NCBI RefSeq assembly: GCF_004217545.1
Contig: NZ_SHKY01000001.1
Span: forward strand, 930,001-994,000
DNA: 64,000 bases
DNA from: Krasilnikovia cinnamomea
Lineage (GTDB): Bacteria; Actinomycetota; Actinomycetes; Mycobacteriales; Micromonosporaceae
Direction: 5' to 3'
Shown: positions 57,131 through 64,000 of the stretch, one piece after another
How positions within the stretch are numbered: position 1 is the stretch's first letter
How the letters are laid out: each line of letters begins with the position of its first letter
Translations under genes and position numbers: made by a program
Notes under the pieces: model-generated
Databases searched by the model: none
Seen by the model: the letters and a program-made list of their open reading frames with translations, nothing else
Told to the model about the DNA's origin: nothing

Positions 57131-57502
57131 ATGGACAGTGTCGTCCATTTCGAGGTCCCGTTCGACGACGCCGAGCGGGCCACCACCTTCTATCGCGAGG
57201 CGTTCGGCTGGAAGCTCGACTCGATGCCGGACTTCGCGTACACGATGGTGACCACCACCGCGACCGACGAGCGGGGGCGGCCCAGCGAGCCCGGCGGGAT
57301 CAACGGCGGCATGCTCAAGCGGGGCCAGATCACCTCGCCGGTGATCACGATCAACGTCGAGGACATCGACGACGCCCTGGCCCGCGTCGAGAAGCTGGGC
57401 GGCCAGGTGGCCATCGGGCGGCAGCCGGTCGGGGAGATGGGCTTCAGCGCGTACGTGCGCGACACCGAGGGCAACCTCATCGGCCTCTGGCAGAACGCCT
57501 GA
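57131..57502 (+). CDS. VOC (glyoxalase/bleomycin-resistance fold) family protein
   Basis: A 123-residue vicinal-oxygen-chelate protein. The first beta-alpha-beta unit is VHFEVPFDDAERATTFYREAFGWKLD and the second is ITINVEDIDDALARVEKLGGQVAIGRQPVGEMGFSAYVRDTEGNLIGLWQN. The metal-site residues of the fold (His6 near the start and the late Glu in DTEGN) are retained. AAGGAGG lies before ATG 57131. Substrate unknown: it may be a small dioxygenase, glyoxalase-type enzyme or binding protein. It ends at a mismatched hairpin (57504-57527). Confidence 0.88.
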   Translation: MDSVVHFEVPFDDAERATTFYREAFGWKLDSMPDFAYTMVTTTATDERGRPSEPGGINGGMLKRGQITSPVITINVEDIDDALARVEKLGGQVAIGRQPVGEMGFSAYVRDTEGNLIGLWQNA

Positions 57503-57503
57503 T

Positions 57504-57527
57504 CCGCGCCCGGCTCTCCGGACGCGG
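57504..57527 (+). terminator. Hairpin after the VOC gene
   Basis: CCGCG-C-CCGG pairs with CCGG-A-CGCGG, a nine-pair stem with one internal mismatch around CTCT, directly after the stop codon. Confidence 0.45.
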
Positions 57528-57617
57528 GCCCCGCCGGATTCCTTACCCGGGCCGCGCGCTCGCCGATCGGTGTGAAGTCCAGTGCACCGTCGCCGCCCCC
57601 GCGGCCAGGGAGAGCCG

Positions 57618-59378
57618 ATGCGCACCGCTGCAGCATGCCGAGCCGCGTGCTCGCCGCAGCGCGCCCGGCGCCGGGTCGGCCCCCGCTCCGCCCATGGTCA
57701 TGATGACGGTTTCACGCTGGTGGAGGTGCTGGTCTCGCTCGCGGTGATCGGCACGGTGATGACCGCGCTGGCGCCGTTCTTGATCCGCTCCCTCGCGGTG
57801 GTCGCGGATCAGCGCAACCGGGAGGTGGCCGTCCAGCTGGCGGGCGACGCGATCGAACGGGCCCGCGCGCTGACCGGCACCACGGCGCTGGCCGGGCGCA
57901 GCGAGGCGGCCACCAACGCGCAGTGGATCACCGCGCCGGCGGCGGTGCGGCCGTACCTGCGGACGATGTCCCCGGCCTGGGACACCTCCAAGCAGATCGA
58001 CCCCAGCGCGGGCGTCGATGCGGGGCTGCCCACCAGCGCCGTCGAGGTGCCGGTCAACGGCCTCTCGTACAGTCAGAACTGGTACCTGGGCACCTGCCGG
58101 CAGCAGTTCGGCAGCGGCGGTCCGTGCGACGATCCCGCCGGGCCGGACCCGGAGCCGGCCCGGCCCGACGTGCCGTTCCTGCGCGTGGTCGCCACCGTGA
58201 CGTGGCCCGACGGGTCCTGCCCGGACCGCTCCTGCACGTACGTGACCACCACGCTGATCAGCGCCGCGCCGGACCCGGTCTTCAACCTCGACCGGCCCGC
58301 GCCGAAGGTCGACGACCCGGGCCCGCAGACCGGCTACGCCAAGATCGCGACACCGGGGTTGCAGCTCACCTCCACCGGCGGGACCCTGCCCCTGGTCTGG
58401 ACCGTGACCGGCCTGCCGCCGGGCCTGACCGCCGCGGAGAGCGGCATGATCACCGGCACGCCGGACGATCCCGGCGCCAACGTGGTCTACACCGTCACGG
58501 CCACGGTCAAGGACCGGCGGGGCCGCACCGACAGCGCCAGCTTCCCGTGGACCGTCTGGGCCGCCCCGGTGCTGATGAGCCCCGGCGACCAGAGCACCCA
58601 CACCGGTTCACCCACGTGGCTGGCCATGGGCCTGACCCACGCGGTCGACCCGGTCGCCTGGACCGCCACCGGGCTGCCCGCGGGCCTGTCCATCGACCAG
58701 GCCGGTGTCATCTCCGGCACCCCGACCGCGACCAGCCGTACGGTCTCGCGGGTCACGGTCACCGCCACGGACAAGCCGGGCCGCAGCAGTCAGGTGAGCT
58801 TCAACTGGACCGTGGTGACCCTCGCGGTGCCCGCGATGGCGACCCGCACGGACCGGATCCGCGACAGCGTGAACTTCTCCGCACCCGCTCCCACGGGCGG
58901 CGTGGGGCCGTACACGTACCGGATCGAGGGGGTTCCGGGTGAGGCCCGGGACATCTCGATCGACCCGGCCACCGGGGTGATCTCCGGCCGCGTCGCGTAC
59001 GCCAACCGCTTCTTCACGACCGTCTACGTGAAGGACGCCAACGGCGACGAGGTCAGCACGACCTTCCTGTGGAACGTGGGGGCCAGCCAGCCCAACGACC
59101 TGGTGATCACCGCGCCCGACCCGGCGACCCCGGACCAGACCGGCACCGTGGGCCGGGCCGTCAGCCTGAACACGGACCTGACCGGGGGCAGCAGCAGCGA
59201 CGTCACCTGGTCGGCCGTGGGCCTGCCGCCGGGCCTGTCCATCAGGGCGCGCGGCAGCCAGGGCGGCGTGATCACCGGCACCCCGACCACCGCCGGAACG
59301 TTCCGCGTGACGCTCAAGGTCGTGGACTCCACCAACAAGTACGCGCTCGTGGTCTTCGACTGGACGGTGCTGCCGTGA
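57618..59378 (+). CDS. Prepilin-like protein with Ig-like (He_PIG) repeats
   Basis: A 586-residue pseudopilin-like protein, far longer than a normal pilin. The class III/type IV leader is intact: HDDG then FTLVEVLVSLAVIGTVMTALAPFLI. Cleavage is after Gly31, with Phe at +1 and Glu at +5. A Cys-bearing region follows. From about residue 250 there are four repeats of the putative-Ig type with LPPGLTAAESGMITGTP, LPAGLSIDQAGVISGTP, ISIDPATGVISGRV and LPPGLSIRARGSQGGVITG. They would form a rod exposed on the pilus or cell surface. AGGGAGAG lies before ATG 57618. Its stop overlaps the start of the next pilin gene (GTGA). Confidence 0.88.
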   Translation: MRTAAACRAACSPQRARRRVGPRSAHGHDDGFTLVEVLVSLAVIGTVMTALAPFLIRSLAVVADQRNREVAVQLAGDAIERARALTGTTALAGRSEAATNAQWITAPAAVRPYLRTMSPAWDTSKQIDPSAGVDAGLPTSAVEVPVNGLSYSQNWYLGTCRQQFGSGGPCDDPAGPDPEPARPDVPFLRVVATVTWPDGSCPDRSCTYVTTTLISAAPDPVFNLDRPAPKVDDPGPQTGYAKIATPGLQLTSTGGTLPLVWTVTGLPPGLTAAESGMITGTPDDPGANVVYTVTATVKDRRGRTDSASFPWTVWAAPVLMSPGDQSTHTGSPTWLAMGLTHAVDPVAWTATGLPAGLSIDQAGVISGTPTATSRTVSRVTVTATDKPGRSSQVSFNWTVVTLAVPAMATRTDRIRDSVNFSAPAPTGGVGPYTYRIEGVPGEARDISIDPATGVISGRVAYANRFFTTVYVKDANGDEVSTTFLWNVGASQPNDLVITAPDPATPDQTGTVGRAVSLNTDLTGGSSSDVTWSAVGLPPGLSIRARGSQGGVITGTPTTAGTFRVTLKVVDSTNKYALVVFDWTVLP

Positions 59379-60058
59379 GGGCCGCCGTACGCGCGTGGCG
59401 GCGCCGGAACCGGCGCGACGACGAGGGCATGACCCTGCTCGAGGTGATGCTCGCGATGAGCATCCTGGGTGTCCTCATGATGATCTTCACCAACGCGGTG
59501 CTGGAGGTCTACCACCTGGTCGACCGCGCGGAGAACGGCGCGGCGGTGCAGAGCCAGCTGCACCTCAGCGTCGAGCGGCTCGACCAGAACGTCCGCTACT
59601 CCTCCGGGATCACCGAACCCAACACGACCCCGGTCGGCGGCGCCTGGTACGTGGAGTACCTCACCATCAACCCGACCAACTCGCAGCAGGAGTGCCACCA
59701 GCTGCGCCTGGCCCCGGCGCCGGGCGCCGGGTCGACCGGCGCGGTCGGGGTGCTCCAGCTGCTGCGCTGGATCCCCGGGCACCCACCGGCGGCGGGCAGC
59801 GCAGGGCAGACCATCGCCTCCCAGATCGTGCTGCCGGGCGGCAACGTCCCGGTGCCGTTCGAGCGGACGATGGCCGGCACGAGGTCGCAGCCCAGCGCCC
59901 CGGTCGGGAGTGCCTTCACGCCGGACTTCATGCGCCTGCGGCTGCAGCTGACCGCGAGCGCGGGCCGGGCCACCAGCACGGCCCGGATGACCTTCACCGC
60001 CCTCAACACCTCCCGCGACACGGCCGCGGACAACGTCTGCCGCGAGGGGAGGCCGTAG
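59375..60058 (+). CDS. Minor prepilin (PilV/PilW-like)
   Basis: A 227-residue prepilin. The leader is DDEG then MTLLEVMLAMSILGVLMMIFTN, with cleavage predicted after Gly18 and Glu at +5, followed by a long hydrophobic helix. The remainder (LHLSVERLDQNVRYSSGI, GGAWYVEYLTIN, FMRLRLQLTAS) resembles PilW/PulJ-type minor pilins, with a Cys pair near the middle and end. It starts by GTG inside the stop of the Ig-repeat pilin gene, and its own stop overlaps the next start (TAGTG). The gene is therefore coupled in the middle of a three-gene operon. Confidence 0.85.
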   Translation: MRAAVRAWRRRNRRDDEGMTLLEVMLAMSILGVLMMIFTNAVLEVYHLVDRAENGAAVQSQLHLSVERLDQNVRYSSGITEPNTTPVGGAWYVEYLTINPTNSQQECHQLRLAPAPGAGSTGAVGVLQLLRWIPGHPPAAGSAGQTIASQIVLPGGNVPVPFERTMAGTRSQPSAPVGSAFTPDFMRLRLQLTASAGRATSTARMTFTALNTSRDTAADNVCREGRP

Positions 60059-61602
60059 TGAGGCTCCCCAGCCGGACACTGCGCCGCCCCGACGCCGATC
60101 GGGGCTCGCTGCCCATCGCCATGCTGCTCACCCTGGTCGGCCTGGCGATGAGCGCGCTGCTGGTCCCCGCGGTGGTCCAGCAGGTGCGCGGCACCCAGGG
60201 CGCCTCCGAGCGGACCCGGGCGCTGCACGCCGCCGAGGCCGGCCTGGACGCCGCGATGGGCCAGATCCGGGCGGCCGTCGACGGCACCGGCGCGGGTGAC
60301 GCGGCCCGCCTGCCGACCGGCCAGCTGGACGGCAACGCCGCACCGGACGGCGGCCAGCGTTACCGGGTCACGTTCGCGTACCGCGATCTCGACGGCAACC
60401 CGCTCGGCCCGGTCATCACCGAGCAGCCGGGGAGCGCCGTGCTGACCTCGACCGGCGTCGCCGGCCCGGACGGCGCCTTCGACGCGCGCACCGCGGGCGC
60501 CCGTACGCTGCGGGCCACCTACTCGTTCCGTACGTCGAACGAGCACATCCCGGGCGGCCAGATCCATGTCCGCAGCGCCCGCGCGGACCTGTGCGTGGAC
60601 GCCGGTTCGGCCGACCCGGCGCCGGGCACCGCGGTGACGATGCAGGCGTGCGTGGACGCGCCGCAGCCGCCGTCGCAGCTGTTCGCGTACAACCCCGATC
60701 TGACCATCACGCTGGTGTCGTCGCGGACCTCGGCGAACCCGGCCGGGATGTGCCTGGACGCCGGCACGCCGCACTCGGCGGGTGCCACGGTGCGGGTAGA
60801 GCGGTGCGCCGGGACCAGCCCGGCCGCGGCACGCCAGCAGTGGAGCGCCAACGACGTCGCGAACTTCATGGGCACCAGCGACGGCACGAGCCTGGACAAC
60901 TTCTGCTTCAACGTGCTGCAGCCCGACACCGTCGGCAGCACGGTCGTGCTCGGCACGGGCGGCAACTGCTGGGGCGACTACGACAACAAGCAGACGTTCC
61001 AGCCGGATCCGGCCGTGGGCGCCGGTGCCGCCGGGGCCGCCACCGGCCAGCTGGTGAACTACGAGCAGTTCGGACGCTGCCTGGACGTCACCGAGAAGAA
61101 CACGGGCGCGGGATATCTCATCGCGTGGCCGTGCAAGCAGGCACCCAACCCCAACAACGTGGGCTGGAACCAGCGGTGGAAGCTGCCCGCGGTGGGCGGG
61201 ACGAGCAACACCGGCACCGGCCCGATCACCGTCACGGTCGGCGGCAGGGAGTACTGCCTGAAGAGCCCCGGCTCGACCAACGCGTACCCGACCGTGACGG
61301 CGTGCCCGAGCGGCACGCTGCCCGCGGAGCTGACCTGGACGGTGTACGGCGACACCGGGACCTACGCGACGAGCTACCAGATCGTCGACGGCGCCCACCC
61401 GACGACCGCCGGGCTGTGCCTGGCCGCGGCCGACCTGAAGGCCACACCGCCGCAGCTGTACGACCCCGCCAGGTACAAGGGCCCGCCGATCGCCCGCATC
61501 GTGCTGCGTACGTGTGACGGCAAGGCGGCGCAGAAGTGGAACGCCCCCGCGGACCTGTCGCTGCCCACGCCGTTGCGGGACGTCCACGAGCGGACCGGCT
61601 GA
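60058..61602 (+). CDS. PilX-like N terminus fused to a ricin-type lectin
   Basis: A 514-residue protein with a PilX-like start: RGSLPIAMLLTLVGLAMSALLVPAVVQQV and then HAAEAGLDAAMGQIRAAVDG, the usual PilX/minor-pilin helix, lacking the Glu at +5. The C-terminal two thirds hold beta-trefoil lectin features. QxW-type motifs are QQWSAN, NQRWKLP and AQKWNAP, together with repeated GxCLDxG/CLDV segments (GMCLDAG, RCLDVTEKN, GLCLAAA) and paired cysteines. Ricin-type modules bind galactose, xylan or similar sugars. The GTG start overlaps the previous stop. This would place a sugar-binding tip or adhesin on a pilus-like structure. Confidence 0.87.
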   Translation: MRLPSRTLRRPDADRGSLPIAMLLTLVGLAMSALLVPAVVQQVRGTQGASERTRALHAAEAGLDAAMGQIRAAVDGTGAGDAARLPTGQLDGNAAPDGGQRYRVTFAYRDLDGNPLGPVITEQPGSAVLTSTGVAGPDGAFDARTAGARTLRATYSFRTSNEHIPGGQIHVRSARADLCVDAGSADPAPGTAVTMQACVDAPQPPSQLFAYNPDLTITLVSSRTSANPAGMCLDAGTPHSAGATVRVERCAGTSPAAARQQWSANDVANFMGTSDGTSLDNFCFNVLQPDTVGSTVVLGTGGNCWGDYDNKQTFQPDPAVGAGAAGAATGQLVNYEQFGRCLDVTEKNTGAGYLIAWPCKQAPNPNNVGWNQRWKLPAVGGTSNTGTGPITVTVGGREYCLKSPGSTNAYPTVTACPSGTLPAELTWTVYGDTGTYATSYQIVDGAHPTTAGLCLAAADLKATPPQLYDPARYKGPPIARIVLRTCDGKAAQKWNAPADLSLPTPLRDVHERTG

Positions 61603-61615
61603 GCCGCCGCCCCGC

Positions 61616-62401
61616 TCACCCGGTGGGCGGGGCACCGCCGGGGATGGCCGCGAGGTCGTCGTCGCGCACGGCCCGTTCGAGTGCCCGCAGTCCGGGACCG
61701 TCCTGCAGGCCGAGCTCCTCGAACAGCAGGTCGCGGACCCGCGCGATCGCGGCCAGCGCGTCGTCGCGGCGCCCCGCCCGGTACAGGGCGGCGGCGTACA
61801 GCTCCCACAGCCGTTCCCGGTACGGCGTCTCGCGCACCAGCCGGTCGAGTTCGGTGACGCACCAGCCGGCGTCGCCGAGCAGCAGGCGGGCTTCCGCGCG
61901 GTCCTGCACCGCCTGGGCGCGCAGGTTCTCCAGCTGGGCGATCGTGGGCCCGGTGAACGGCTCACCGGGAAAGTCGGCCAGCGGGTCACCCCGCCACTCG
62001 GCCAGCGCCGCGTCGAGCGTCCGCGCCGCCCCGGCCGGTTGCCCACCGGTCAGCGCCTCGCGGCCCGCCGCCGCTCCCCCGGCGAACCGGCACACGTCGA
62101 TCCGCTCGGGTGCCACGTCCATGAGGTAGCCGTTCTCGCGGCCGACCAGCGACTTCCCGGCTGTCTCCAGCGCCTCGCGCAGGGCGGCCACCTGGTCGTG
62201 GACGTGCGCGGCGGCACCGGGCGGCGGCGCGCCGTGCCAGAGCTGGCCGATGATCCGCTCCACCGGCACGAGCTGGCCCGGCCGCAGCAGGAGCACGGCG
62301 AGAACGGCCCGCCGGGTACGGGACCCGAGCGCGAGGCAGCGCCCGTCCGCGCCGCAGACCCGCAGCGGCCCGAACAGATGGAAAGTCAGTTCCCCGGCCA
62401 C
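61616..62401 (-). CDS. SARP/AfsR-family transcriptional regulator
   Basis: A 261-residue regulator with an OmpR-like winged helix (about 5-95; FHLFGPLRVCGADGRCLALGSRTRRAVLAVLLLRPGQLV, ERIIGQLWHG). A bacterial transcriptional-activator (BTAD) domain follows (about 100-250; FAGGAAAGREAL, LADFPGEPF, ARLLLGDAGWCVTELDRLV, YRAGRRDDALAAIARVRDLL). SARPs switch on antibiotic or other accessory clusters. It is convergent with the lectin-pilin gene, ends 13 bases away and starts by GTG 62401. Its targets are not evident here. Confidence 0.88.
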   Translation of the reverse strand: MAGELTFHLFGPLRVCGADGRCLALGSRTRRAVLAVLLLRPGQLVPVERIIGQLWHGAPPPGAAAHVHDQVAALREALETAGKSLVGRENGYLMDVAPERIDVCRFAGGAAAGREALTGGQPAGAARTLDAALAEWRGDPLADFPGEPFTGPTIAQLENLRAQAVQDRAEARLLLGDAGWCVTELDRLVRETPYRERLWELYAAALYRAGRRDDALAAIARVRDLLFEELGLQDGPGLRALERAVRDDDLAAIPGGAPPTG

Positions 62402-62481
62402 GAGCAGACGCTACCCGTCCGGGGCGGGGCGCAGGCGCAACGACCGGGCGGGAACACCCCGGACGCGGCAGGATGGAGGCC

Positions 62482-63486
62482 ATGGCGTACGTGAATCCGT
62501 CCGGCGAGTTCACCCGCGATCAGCGTTACATCGCCACCCGCGTCACGGCCGACGGCCGCGACGGCTACCCCGTCGAGCCGGGCCGGTACCGGCTGGTGGT
62601 GAGCCGGGCCTGCCCGTGGGCGAACCGCACGATCATCGTGCGCCGCCTGCTCGGCCTGGAGGACGCCCTCTCGATGGGCATCGCCGGTCCCACGCACGAC
62701 CCCCGGAGCTGGACCTTCGACCTGGACCCGGGCGGCCGCGACCCGGTGCTCGGCATCGAACGGCTGCAGGAGGCGTTCTTCGCCCGCTTCCCCGACTACG
62801 ACAAGGGCATCACGGTGCCGGCGATCGTGGACGTGCCGACGGGACAGGTGGTCACCAACGACTTCGCGCAGATCACCCTCGACCTGAGTCTGGAGTGGAG
62901 CCGGTACCACCGCGAGGGCGCGCCGCAGCTCTACCCGGAGGCGCTGCGCGACGAGATCGACAAGGTGAACCGCTACGTGTTCGCCGACGTCAACAACGGC
63001 GTCTACCGGGCGGGTTTCGCGGGCACCCAGGAGGCGTACGACAAGGCGTACCACCGGCTGTTCGACCGGCTCGACTGGTTGTCGGACCGGCTGAGCGCCC
63101 AGCGCTACCTCGTCGGGGACACCATCACCGAGGCGGACGTGCGGCTGTTCACCACGCTGGTCCGGTTCGATCCCGTGTACCACGGCCACTTCAAGTGCAA
63201 CCGGCAGAAGCTGAGCGAGATGCCGGTGCTGTGGGCGTACGCGCGGGACCTGTTCCAGACGCCCGGCTTCGGCGACACGATCGACTTCGTGCACATCAAG
63301 CGGCACTACTACGTCGTGCACACCGACATCAATCCGACCCAGGTCGTGCCGGCCGGTCCGGATCTGGCGGGCTGGCTGACCGAGCACGGGCGGGCGGCGC
63401 TGGGCGGGCGGCCGTTCGGCGACGGCACCCCGCCGCCGCCTCCGCGCCCGGAGGAGGTCGTGCCCGCGGGCCACGGCGCGGCCTGA
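62482..63486 (+). CDS. Glutathionyl/mycothiolyl-hydroquinone reductase-like (GST superfamily)
   Basis: A 334-residue GST-superfamily enzyme of the YqjG/ECM4 type. The catalytic Cys is in SRACPWANRTIIVRRLLGLED. Later family blocks are YDKGITVPAIVD, TNDFAQITLDLSLEW and YVFADVNNGVYRAGFAGTQEAYDKA. The C-terminal domain reads RYLVGDTITEADVRLFTTLVRFDPVYHGHFKCN, and the last family block is IKRHYY. Enzymes of this class remove glutathione from hydroquinones. Since actinobacteria use mycothiol, the thiol here is probably mycothiol. ATG 62482 is preferred; ATG 62473 is possible. The MarR gene converges on it. Confidence 0.88.
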   Translation: MAYVNPSGEFTRDQRYIATRVTADGRDGYPVEPGRYRLVVSRACPWANRTIIVRRLLGLEDALSMGIAGPTHDPRSWTFDLDPGGRDPVLGIERLQEAFFARFPDYDKGITVPAIVDVPTGQVVTNDFAQITLDLSLEWSRYHREGAPQLYPEALRDEIDKVNRYVFADVNNGVYRAGFAGTQEAYDKAYHRLFDRLDWLSDRLSAQRYLVGDTITEADVRLFTTLVRFDPVYHGHFKCNRQKLSEMPVLWAYARDLFQTPGFGDTIDFVHIKRHYYVVHTDINPTQVVPAGPDLAGWLTEHGRAALGGRPFGDGTPPPPPRPEEVVPAGHGAA

Positions 63487-63501
63487 GTCCCCACGGGCTG
63501 A

Positions 63502-63996
63502 TCAGGTTTCGTACGGTTCCAGCGCCGCGCGCAGCAGCGCTTCGAGGTCGCGCTGCTGGGCGGGGGTGAGGTGGGCCAGCAGCCGCTGCTGCTCGGCGAG
63601 CCCGGCGCCGACCGCCCGGTCCGCGACCTGCCACCCCTGTTCGGTGAGGCTGACCAGGACGCCGCGCCGGTCGTGCGGATCGGGGGCGCGGCGCACCAGG
63701 CCCGCCCTCTCGAGGCGGTCGAGCCGGGCGGTGGTGCCGCCGCTGCTGAGCATCATGGAGGCGGCCAGCGCACCCGGGGACAGCTGGAACGGCTCCCCGG
63801 CGCGGCGCAGGGTGGCCAGCACGTCGAACTCGGGGCGGCCGATGCCGTGCCGCCCGTACGCCCGGGCCACCTCGTCGCCCGACACCTGGGCCAGCCGGTA
63901 GACCCGGCCGAAGATCGACATGGCGGTGGTGTCGAGGTCGGGGCGCTCGCGGGCCCACTGGTCGATGATGCGGTCCACGCCGCGGGGATGACCCAT
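63502..63996 (-). CDS. MarR-family transcriptional regulator
   Basis: A 164-residue winged-helix dimer. The core is VARAYGRHGIGRPEFDVLATLRRAGEPFQLSPGALAAS. The recognition helix reads SSGGTTARLDRLERAGLVRRA, and the wing is PDPHDRRGVLVSLTEQG. The C-terminal helix forms the dimer. It most likely regulates a nearby detoxification gene, such as the convergent quinone reductase-like enzyme or a gene beyond the window. ATG 63996 is close to the edge, so the gene is complete but its promoter is outside. Confidence 0.92.
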   Translation of the reverse strand: MGHPRGVDRIIDQWARERPDLDTTAMSIFGRVYRLAQVSGDEVARAYGRHGIGRPEFDVLATLRRAGEPFQLSPGALAASMMLSSGGTTARLDRLERAGLVRRAPDPHDRRGVLVSLTEQGWQVADRAVGAGLAEQQRLLAHLTPAQQRDLEALLRAALEPYET

Positions 63997-64000
63997 GTCT

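Noticed and set aside
57543..57567. TTAC-N15-GCCGAT upstream of the pilin operon, resembling a FliA/WhiG promoter
   Set aside because: The -10 half and spacing fit, but TTAC is a poor match to TAAA and one hit in GC-rich sequence is weak. It is kept as a lead only; expression in a sigma mutant would decide.

Overview
The window is very GC-rich, densely packed actinobacterial chromosome. It uses frequent GTG starts, ATGA/GTGA stop-start overlaps, two F420-type luciferase-like enzymes including F420-dependent glucose-6-phosphate dehydrogenase, Lsr2, and many long GC-rich hairpins between convergent genes. Two FliA/WhiG-family sigma factors, a methyl-accepting chemotaxis protein with a FliA-type promoter, and a pilin-like operon point to a motile, sporangium-forming member of Micromonosporaceae (Actinoplanes-like). 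The genus is an inference. I saw no rRNA, tRNA, CRISPR array, phage or insertion sequence.

Layout. 1-3.2 kb: a partial gene, an RDD membrane protein, an NTF2-fold protein, a secreted beta-propeller and trmB. 3.3-10.7 kb: a GAF-PAS-GAF histidine kinase, a methanethiol-oxidase-type (SBP56) protein coupled to a membrane protein, gamma-glutamyltransferase, and a sugar-dehydrogenase-like lipoprotein. 10.7-16.7 kb: a small protein, a HAD phosphatase coupled to a luciferase-like enzyme, glycosyltransferase 2, fgd, and a striking one-chain fusion of ECF sigma factor, zinc anti-sigma motif, membrane helix and GH128-type glucanase. 17-25.5 kb: lsr2, a D,D-carboxypeptidase, two FliA-like sigma factors flanking a HelD-family ATPase, and a permuted papain-like protein. 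25.5-29.1 kb: App1-type phosphatase, two lineage-type proteins (one with an exact 33-bp tandem repeat) and a sirtuin.

29.3-38.1 kb is one sugar-uptake unit: LacI regulator, substrate-binding lipoprotein, two permeases and two ATPases of the oligopeptide-transporter family, then a GH1 beta-glucosidase. It reads as import and hydrolysis of a beta-glucoside or cello-oligosaccharide. A 21-bp hairpin separates it from a PadR/membrane-protein pair with its own operator. Next come a ROK regulator, a methyltransferase, the chemotaxis receptor, the melC1-melC2 tyrosinase pair, the parE-parC topoisomerase IV pair, a class III nucleotide cyclase and a large LuxR (LAL) regulator.

53.6-64 kb: a DUF5995 protein, a response regulator-kinase-lipoprotein operon, a VOC protein, then a three-gene operon of pilin-like proteins carrying Ig-like repeats and a ricin-type lectin module. 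A SARP regulator, a glutathionyl-hydroquinone-reductase-like enzyme and a MarR regulator close the window. The two most unusual loci are the sigma/anti-sigma/glucanase fusion (14777-16714) and the pilin/Ig/lectin operon (57618-61602).
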